Below, piece after piece: positions 6,990 to 10,979 of a stretch of 10,979 nt of DNA. The position numbers and the translations under genes are program-made. Source of the DNA: Bermanella sp051277445 (GTDB lineage: Bacteria; Pseudomonadota; Gammaproteobacteria; Pseudomonadales; Oceanobacteraceae). Every line of letters starts with the position of its first letter. The first letter of the stretch is position 1. The notes under the pieces are model-generated. The model searched no databases. It was not told where the DNA came from and saw only the letters and a program-made list of their open reading frames with translations. The stretch is taken from the NCBI GenBank assembly GCA_051277445.1, contig JBNMQC010000076.1, positions 1 to 10,979 of the forward strand, read 5' to 3'.

Positions 6990-7017
6990 TAGGTAAAGGC
7001 GATACTGCCTTTACCTA
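6990..7017. terminator. Hairpin between convergent genes, overlapping a stop codon
   Basis: An 11-bp perfect stem TAGGTAAAGGC (6990-7000) with its complement (7007-7017) closes a 6-base loop. It lies 22 bases after the 95-aa gene and includes the TAG stop (7017-7015) of the convergent TPR-like gene. T-tracts are poor on both sides (AATTTTG on the reverse strand, none on the forward), so it may stabilise 3' ends as much as terminate. Confidence 0.65.
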
Positions 7018-7494
7018 AACCGTAAACACGTCCTCAACATAGTCCACATAACTCTGACGCAACACCCTGACACTCTCTTCATGGATATTCCCGGCGAGCT
7101 GCTGTTTATTCATCGCAAACAGAAAGTACTTAAGTTGACTCAGCGTGGTTTTCAATTCATAAACAGCGTTTTCCATGATACGAGCAGAACGCTTGGGGCG
7201 GCTGATGAGACTCAATAAACGGAAGTGTGCATGGCTGTAATAGTACTCCGCTTCTTTTTTGCGACCTGACTGATTGAACGCATGGGCCGTGTTATGACAG
7301 GACAAAACAAAAAGATGCATCACCTTATTCACGTCCTTTTCCTCTTTTTCTAACCATGGCTCAATCAAATCGACACTCTTGGAAAAGGTCTTGCTGGCCT
7401 GCTTATATTCCCGTTGATGATAAAACTCATCGGCCATGAGCGTATAAGATTCCCAATCTTTCATAACATCCTGTATATTTTGCTGGTTTTTCAT
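7015..7494 (-). CDS. TPR-like protein of unknown function, probably Fur-repressed
   Basis: A 159-aa soluble, helical protein with no signal peptide. Two helix pairs look like tetratricopeptide repeats: about 15-48 (YTLMADEFYHQREYKQASKTF) and 60-97 (with SCHNTAHAFNQSGRKKEAEYYYSHAH), both showing the TPR pattern of small/aromatic residues and an A at the turn of helix B. The C-terminal third is also helical. The W-x-x-x-TLMAD start resembles small TPR proteins such as DUF2753, but I cannot assign it firmly. The second repeat carries Cys66, His67, His71, His88 and His90, which could be chance. It is a single gene whose promoter (TTGACA, 17 bases, TTAAAT) abuts a perfect Fur box, so iron-responsive repression is the best clue to its role; feoAB lies nearby beyond the SirB2-like gene. 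The ribosome-binding site is weak (GGGCGG). Confidence 0.75.
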   Translation of the reverse strand: MKNQQNIQDVMKDWESYTLMADEFYHQREYKQASKTFSKSVDLIEPWLEKEEKDVNKVMHLFVLSCHNTAHAFNQSGRKKEAEYYYSHAHFRLLSLISRPKRSARIMENAVYELKTTLSQLKYFLFAMNKQQLAGNIHEESVRVLRQSYVDYVEDVFTV

Positions 7495-7514
7495 GACAAG
7501 CCGCCCAAATACAA

Positions 7515-7542
7515 TTGATAATGATTATCATTTAAATATTAA
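7515..7542 (+). promoter_or_regulatory. Possible promoter of the SirB2-like gene, overlapping the Fur box
   Basis: TTGATA (7515-7520) and TATTAA (7537-7542) stand 16 bases apart, matching consensus at 4/6 each. If used, Fur binding at 7516-7530 would cover the -35. AT-rich Fur boxes mimic promoter hexamers, so this is weak. Confidence 0.3.
7516..7530. promoter_or_regulatory. Fur box (perfect 7-1-7 inverted repeat)
   Basis: TGATAAT-G-ATTATCA is a perfect 7-1-7 palindrome; aligned from 7517 it also matches 15 of 19 positions of the E. coli Fur consensus. It overlaps or adjoins the -10 of the leftward TPR-like gene and covers its expected start point. On the + strand it overlaps a TTGATA (7515-7520) that could be the -35 of the rightward SirB2-like gene. 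Iron-dependent repression of one or both genes is inferred. Confidence 0.88.
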
Positions 7543-7558
7543 GAGGGTCACTTGTCAA
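7530..7558 (-). promoter_or_regulatory. Sigma-70 promoter of the TPR-like gene
   Basis: On the reverse strand a perfect -35 TTGACA (7558-7553) is followed after 17 bases by TTAAAT (7535-7530), a 4/6 -10. The start point near 7523 falls within the Fur box, the standard arrangement for Fur repression. Confidence 0.65.
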
Positions 7559-7591
7559 GCTCCGACTCACCAGAATTAACTAGGAAATGCG

Positions 7592-7990
7592 ATGGCTTTA
7601 GAATCACTTTATGTACCACTGAAACACAGTCATTTAATGCTTGTGTTCATCAGTATTATTTTCTTTTCGGTACGCGCCACAGCGCAGCTTTTACAAAAGC
7701 AGTGGCAAGCCAAGTTAGCGGTTAAGATCAGCGCCCATTCAATCGACACTGTATTACTGCTAACCGGGTTTTTATTAATGCTCGCCACCTCGCAATACCC
7801 TATTGCGCAGTCTTGGCTCACCGCCAAGATCATCTTCTTAGTGGGTTATATCGCATTTGGCATCATGACAATGAAAACCGCCTCAAAGATGCAGCAGCGC
7901 AGTTATTTTGCAGCGGCCATTGTTTGTGCATTATTCATGATCACCATTGCTCGAACTCACCACCCGCTAGGCATGTTTAGCTTGCTCTAA
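7592..7990 (+). CDS. SirB2 family inner-membrane protein
   Basis: A 132-aa protein with four predicted membrane helices (about 13-30, 48-66, 74-95, 104-121). It shows the SirB2 family pattern: KHSHL near the start of helix 1, AHSIDTVLLLTG leading helix 2, WLTAKIIFLVGYI in helix 3, and a C-terminal ARTHHP after helix 4. SirB was named as an up-regulator of invasion gene expression in Salmonella, but its molecular role is unknown. Conserved His residues at membrane edges (His12, His14, His49, His123/124) could bind a cofactor or metal; that is speculation. AGGAA (7582-7586) five bases before the ATG supports this start. It is divergent from the TPR-like gene across a shared Fur box, and convergent with feoB across a bidirectional terminator, so it may also answer to iron. 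Confidence 0.85.
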   Translation: MALESLYVPLKHSHLMLVFISIIFFSVRATAQLLQKQWQAKLAVKISAHSIDTVLLLTGFLLMLATSQYPIAQSWLTAKIIFLVGYIAFGIMTMKTASKMQQRSYFAAAIVCALFMITIARTHHPLGMFSLL

Positions 7991-8014
7991 ATATCGAACA
8001 ATAACGCCAAGCAC

Positions 8015-8052
8015 AAAAAAAGCCCAAGGCGTCGAACACCTTGGGCTTTTTT
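8015..8052. terminator. Bidirectional rho-independent terminator
   Basis: AGCCCAAGG (8021-8029) pairs with CCTTGGGCT (8039-8047) around a 9-base loop, with an A-run before (8015-8021) and a T-run after (8047-8052). It lies between the ends of the SirB2-like gene and feoB and fits as terminator for both. Confidence 0.92.
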
Positions 8053-8070
8053 AATGTCAGGCAGATATCG

Positions 8071-10338
8071 CTATTTAACCGGCACCATAGGAATCAGGTT
8101 TTCTTTACCCGCCTGCTTTTTGCCTGTGCGTAATAACCACACCGCCAGCAGTAACTGCCACACCGTAAGACTCACCAACCAAATGGAGGATGAAACTGGG
8201 TGTTGCTGCCAAGTGGCTAACTGATAAACACCTACGGCCAATACATACGCCACACTAAATGACCACAGCATGCTAAAACCGGCCCAAAAGTTACCATGCT
8301 CTTTTACGATGGCCCCAACCGTCGCCACACAAGGCATGTACAACAAAATAAATAATAAATAACAAAATGCCGCCCAAGGAGAAACAAAAAATGTTTGCAA
8401 TGCATCCAGTGTGGTCAATTGCACTTCTTGGCTCGCCGCAATGGTTTGAGTATCACTTAAGTCACCCAAATCCAAACCTAACGGATCCGTTAAATTGCCT
8501 AGAACATCCATTACATTTTCTGGGATGGTGGCAAACGCATCCGCAATCGCATCCACAAAATTAAACGCGTCATCACTATTCTCTTGCGTTGAATAAAGAG
8601 CATCCAATGTTCCTACCACTACTTCTTTAGCAAATAATCCTGTAAAAATACCCACGGTAGCTGGCCAGTTATCTTCTTCAATACCCATGGGTGTAAAAAT
8701 AGGCGTAATCGTTTTACCCACTTCAGATAACACTGAGTTTTCTTGATTTTCATTACCAAACGAGCCGTCTGTGCCCACAGAATTTAAAACATTGAGTACA
8801 ATCACCACGGCCACAATGGCTTTACCTGCACGCATAACAAAGCCTTTTAAGCGATGCCATGTGTGCATAAAGAGGTTACGAGAAGTAGGCAGTAGATATG
8901 GCGGCAACTCCATGATGAACGAGCTGTCTTGCGCCGGTAACATAAAACGACGCAGTAAAAATGCGGTAAACACAGCAACTGCAATACCAATCAAATACAA
9001 AGCGAACACAATATTTTGGCCGTTTTCAGGAAAAAATGCCGCCGCAAATAATGCATAAACCGTTAAACGTGCACCACATGACATAAACGGCGCCATCAAA
9101 GTGGTAATTAAACGATCCCCTTCACGGCTCAAGGTTCGTGTCGCCATCACAGCAGGTACGTTACAACCAAAGCCAACTATTAAAGGCACAAAGGCTTTAC
9201 CGGGCAAACCCAGTGAACGCATCATACGGTCAATTATGAACGCCGCACGAGCCATATAACCCACGTCTTCAAGAAACGATAACGCAAGAAACAAGGCCGC
9301 GATCACCGGAATAAAGCTGGCGACCAACTGCACACCACCACCGACACCGTCTGCCACGAACGTGGTGAGCCAATCTGGAGAGCCCATTGAAGAAAGAATC
9401 CAGCGAGGGGTTTCTACAAAAATAGCCGCCGCCGTCATATCAAAGAAATCAATGAATGCGCTACCGAAATTAATGGCGAACAAAAACAATAAATACATCA
9501 CCCCTAAAAAGATGGGCAATGCTAAAACTCGGTTTAATACGACATCATCAATGCGCTCACCTAGGGTTTTACGCACTTGATGGTTTTCATTAATGACACC
9601 GGAACATACTCGATCCACCCATATATAGCGGGACTGAATTAATTGGCCCTGAGCGGTTTCAGGCATATTGTATTCAAAACCATCTGGCAGCTTGCCTTGC
9701 TCGAGCAATAATGTGGCAAGTAACGGAGCAGTATTTTCACTTTGAGAGTTAAGATGTGACGTCAGAGCACTTAATGTTTGTTCAACGTCATCCGGAAAAT
9801 CATACGGGCGAGAAAGACAACTGCCTTTTTGAATACGGGTTTCAGCCATATCCATTAGACTCACCAAGCCGTCTCCTCTTGATGCAACCAAAGGAATCAC
9901 TGGGCAACCTAGCTCCTCAGCGAGTGCCTGATGGTCCAAATGCATGCCCTTACTGTGGGCCACATCCACCATATTTAGAGCCACAATCATTGGCGTGCCG
10001 GCATCATACAATTGCGAGGTTAAATACAAGCCGCGCTCTAAACTTGATGCATCCAGCACATTGATAATGAGGTCAGCTTCTTTATTTAGAATAAATTGCT
10101 GCGCAATTTGCTCATCAAGTGAGTCACCATCCACATCCGCAATAACACTGTAGGTACCTGGTAAATCCACCACCTCATAATCGGTATCGGCATGACTATA
10201 AATGCCGCTCTTACGCTCTACCGTAACCCCAGGCCAATTACCGACTCGCTGTCGAGTGCCGGTTAACGCATTAAATAAGGTGGTTTTACCGCAATTAGGA
10301 TTGCCGACTAAGCCGATGGTGAATACTTGCTGGCTCAT
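8071..10338 (-). CDS. feoB: FeoB, GTP-dependent ferrous iron uptake permease
   Basis: A 755-aa inner-membrane Fe(II) transporter. The N-terminal G domain shows G1 GNPNCGKTT (12-20), G2 Thr39 in GVTVE, G3 DLPG (58-61), G4 NMVD (122-125) and G5 SRG (153-155). A helical linker follows, then the permease domain with the gate motif GCNVPAVMATR (391-401) and MELPPY downstream. Length and order match E. coli FeoB (773 aa), and all GTP-binding motifs are intact. The last about 60 residues add hydrophobic helices (WLVSLTVWQLLLAVWLL) and a short basic tail. The ATG overlaps the feoA stop as ATGA, implying translational coupling. No feoC follows: after the stop comes a terminator and a convergent gene, so this is a two-gene feoAB operon. 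Expression should be Fur-repressed from the feoA promoter. Confidence 0.97.
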   Translation of the reverse strand: MSQQVFTIGLVGNPNCGKTTLFNALTGTRQRVGNWPGVTVERKSGIYSHADTDYEVVDLPGTYSVIADVDGDSLDEQIAQQFILNKEADLIINVLDASSLERGLYLTSQLYDAGTPMIVALNMVDVAHSKGMHLDHQALAEELGCPVIPLVASRGDGLVSLMDMAETRIQKGSCLSRPYDFPDDVEQTLSALTSHLNSQSENTAPLLATLLLEQGKLPDGFEYNMPETAQGQLIQSRYIWVDRVCSGVINENHQVRKTLGERIDDVVLNRVLALPIFLGVMYLLFLFAINFGSAFIDFFDMTAAAIFVETPRWILSSMGSPDWLTTFVADGVGGGVQLVASFIPVIAALFLALSFLEDVGYMARAAFIIDRMMRSLGLPGKAFVPLIVGFGCNVPAVMATRTLSREGDRLITTLMAPFMSCGARLTVYALFAAAFFPENGQNIVFALYLIGIAVAVFTAFLLRRFMLPAQDSSFIMELPPYLLPTSRNLFMHTWHRLKGFVMRAGKAIVAVVIVLNVLNSVGTDGSFGNENQENSVLSEVGKTITPIFTPMGIEEDNWPATVGIFTGLFAKEVVVGTLDALYSTQENSDDAFNFVDAIADAFATIPENVMDVLGNLTDPLGLDLGDLSDTQTIAASQEVQLTTLDALQTFFVSPWAAFCYLLFILLYMPCVATVGAIVKEHGNFWAGFSMLWSFSVAYVLAVGVYQLATWQQHPVSSSIWLVSLTVWQLLLAVWLLRTGKKQAGKENLIPMVPVK

Positions 10339-10589
10339 ACTTTCTCTACCTGAATGCCTTTTGCTTCCGCTGTGCGTAAACTCAAATTAAATCCGCGTAA
10401 TCTAATTTCAATGGGGTCCCCAAGAGGTGCCACACGCGTAACATGAAAATGCGTGCCAGGGGTCAAACCCAAAACCATTAAGCGCAGGTTTTGTTTTGCA
10501 TCCACAGTAGCTGGATCTAGAGCAGAAATAACTGCACTATCACCGACTTTTAGGTCACTAAACAGCATAGACATGATTGTATCCGGCAT
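10335..10589 (-). CDS. feoA: FeoA, SH3-like partner of FeoB
   Basis: An 84-aa cytoplasmic protein with the FeoA core: LSDLKVGDSAVI-like opening (MLFSDLKVGDSAVI), LRLMVLGLTPGTHFHV and the hallmark VAPLGDPIEIRLRGFNLSLR. It is required with FeoB for ferrous iron import and probably contacts FeoB. The stop TGA overlaps the feoB ATG by four bases. The start is uncertain: ATG 10589 has no clear ribosome-binding site and would leave only about 12 bases of leader from the predicted promoter, whereas in-frame ATG 10574 has GGA seven bases upstream and gives a 79-aa protein, nearer the 75 aa of E. coli FeoA. The annotated extent is the longest form; 10574 may be the true start. Confidence 0.93.
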   Translation of the reverse strand: MPDTIMSMLFSDLKVGDSAVISALDPATVDAKQNLRLMVLGLTPGTHFHVTRVAPLGDPIEIRLRGFNLSLRTAEAKGIQVEKV

Positions 10590-10605
10590 AAGTCAATTTT
10601 CTAAA

Positions 10606-10620
10606 TGATAATACTTCTCA
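10606..10620. promoter_or_regulatory. Fur box of the feoAB operon
   Basis: TGATAAT-A-CTTCTCA has one perfect 7-base half and a 5/7 second half of the 7-1-7 Fur palindrome, and overlaps the -10 of the feo promoter. A further half-site TGATAAC lies upstream (10630-10636) near the -35. Fur control of feoAB is well established in gammaproteobacteria, which adds weight. Confidence 0.7.
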
Positions 10621-10637
10621 CAAAGAAATGATAACAA
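10608..10637 (-). promoter_or_regulatory. feoAB promoter
   Basis: On the reverse strand TTGTTA (10637-10632) and TATTAT (10613-10608) are 18 bases apart, 4/6 and 5/6 matches to sigma-70 consensus, with a start point near 10601. The -10 lies inside the Fur-box candidate. Confidence 0.6.
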
Positions 10638-10660
10638 ATAAGGAAAATAAAAGAGTAAAG

Positions 10661-10696
10661 AAGAGTAAATTGCCCCATACCCTTGATATGGGGCAA
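10661..10696 (-). terminator. Terminator of queF
   Basis: TTGCCCCATA (10670-10679) pairs with TATGGGGCAA (10687-10696) around a 7-base loop. On the reverse strand the stem is followed by a T-rich tract (TTTACTCTTC). It lies 11 bases past the queF stop and separates queF from the feoAB promoter. Confidence 0.8.
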
Positions 10697-10706
10697 TAAA
10701 AAAACA

Positions 10707-10979
10707 CTACTGACGGGCAAGGCGCCCTATTGATTGATGGGCATTCACCTCTGCTAGGCTTCGGGTCGGGTTAATATCCAACCCACCACGACGAGTGTAA
10801 CGGGCGGTAACCGTAAGCGCATTGAAACTCGCTAAACTCAGAAGATCACAAAATATTTGCTCAACGCAGTGCTCATGGAAGTCATCATGATTACGATAAC
10901 TTATGATGTATTGCAGTAACGCAGCTTGATTAATCTTAGGGCCATCATAACTGATCACCACCGTGGCCCAATCTGGTTG
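10707..10979 (-). CDS. queF: QueF, NADPH-dependent 7-cyano-7-deazaguanine reductase, C-terminal part
   Basis: The reverse strand stays open from the window edge to TAG at 10707, giving the last 90 residues of a protein of about 270-280 aa in the E. coli-type family. It reduces preQ0 to preQ1 in queuosine biosynthesis. The visible part opens with QPDWATV, whose Asp is the catalytic proton donor (Asp197 in E. coli); the nucleophilic Cys lies a few residues upstream, outside the window. Further hallmarks are YRNHDDFHEHCVEQI, containing the substrate-binding His-Glu, and ARYTRRGGLDINP, the Arg-rich NADPH-binding stretch. An internal GTG (10961) is not the start, since the conserved sequence continues past it. 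Nothing appears odd in the visible portion. Confidence 0.95.
   Translation of the reverse strand, partial: QPDWATVVISYDGPKINQAALLQYIISYRNHDDFHEHCVEQIFCDLLSLASFNALTVTARYTRRGGLDINPTRSLAEVNAHQSIGRLARQ

Noticed and set aside
9756..10064. Forward-strand 102-codon reading frame inside feoB
   Set aside because: It lies fully antisense to the conserved FeoB G domain, with no ribosome site and Pro/His-rich shadow composition.
7592..10589. The SirB2-like gene and feoAB as one operon
   Set aside because: They are convergent and separated by a strong bidirectional terminator.
10651..10670. Tandem 10-base repeat (AAGAGTAAAG, AAGAGTAAAT)
   Set aside because: Only two imperfect copies in AT-rich spacer next to a terminator; no sign of an array or protein-binding spacing.

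Overview
The window reads as a chromosomal segment of a marine-type gammaproteobacterium. The protein set (DUF3422, YbfE-like, YcbZ-like Lon homologue, FeoAB, SirB2, two-T-fold QueF), moderate AT-leaning composition and short spacers with strong bidirectional terminators would suit Oceanospirillales or a relative. That placement is inference from protein flavour, not from a marker gene. I see no transposase, integrase, phage gene, tRNA, rRNA, CRISPR array or attachment site, and no frameshifted gene. Both ends cut through genes.

Layout. 1-378 (-) is the N-terminal part of a DUF3422 protein. 505-792 (-) is a YbfE-like small DNA-binding protein with a rho-independent terminator behind it (432-467). 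Divergent from it, 994-3441 (+) is a large Lon-like ATP-dependent protease with an intact Ser-Lys dyad, ended by a 13-bp hairpin. Next comes a signalling pair on the + strand: a stand-alone receiver protein (3551-4039) and a soluble hybrid histidine kinase REC-HisKA-HATPase-REC (4113-5777), with no output or HPt domain in either. A bidirectional terminator (5778-5808) separates it from a convergent, secreted chalcone-isomerase-like protein (5815-6375, -). A 304-base spacer with a structured leader precedes an unrecognised 95-aa protein (6680-6967, +), which converges on an unrecognised TPR-like protein (7015-7494, -).

The right third looks iron-controlled. A perfect 7-1-7 Fur box (7516-7530) lies between the TPR-like gene and a divergent SirB2-like membrane protein (7592-7990, +). 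After a shared terminator comes the ferrous-iron uptake operon feoA-feoB (10589-8071, -), whose genes overlap by ATGA and whose promoter carries a second, weaker Fur box over the -10 element. There is no feoC at the end of the operon. The window closes with the C-terminal part of queF (10707-10979, -), for queuosine biosynthesis, with its own terminator.

The points most worth attention are the TPR-like gene under an apparently strong Fur promoter near feoAB, the kinase/receiver pair without an output domain, and the palindrome in the ybfE promoter where a canonical LexA box is absent. Most of the rest is ordinary housekeeping and accessory content.
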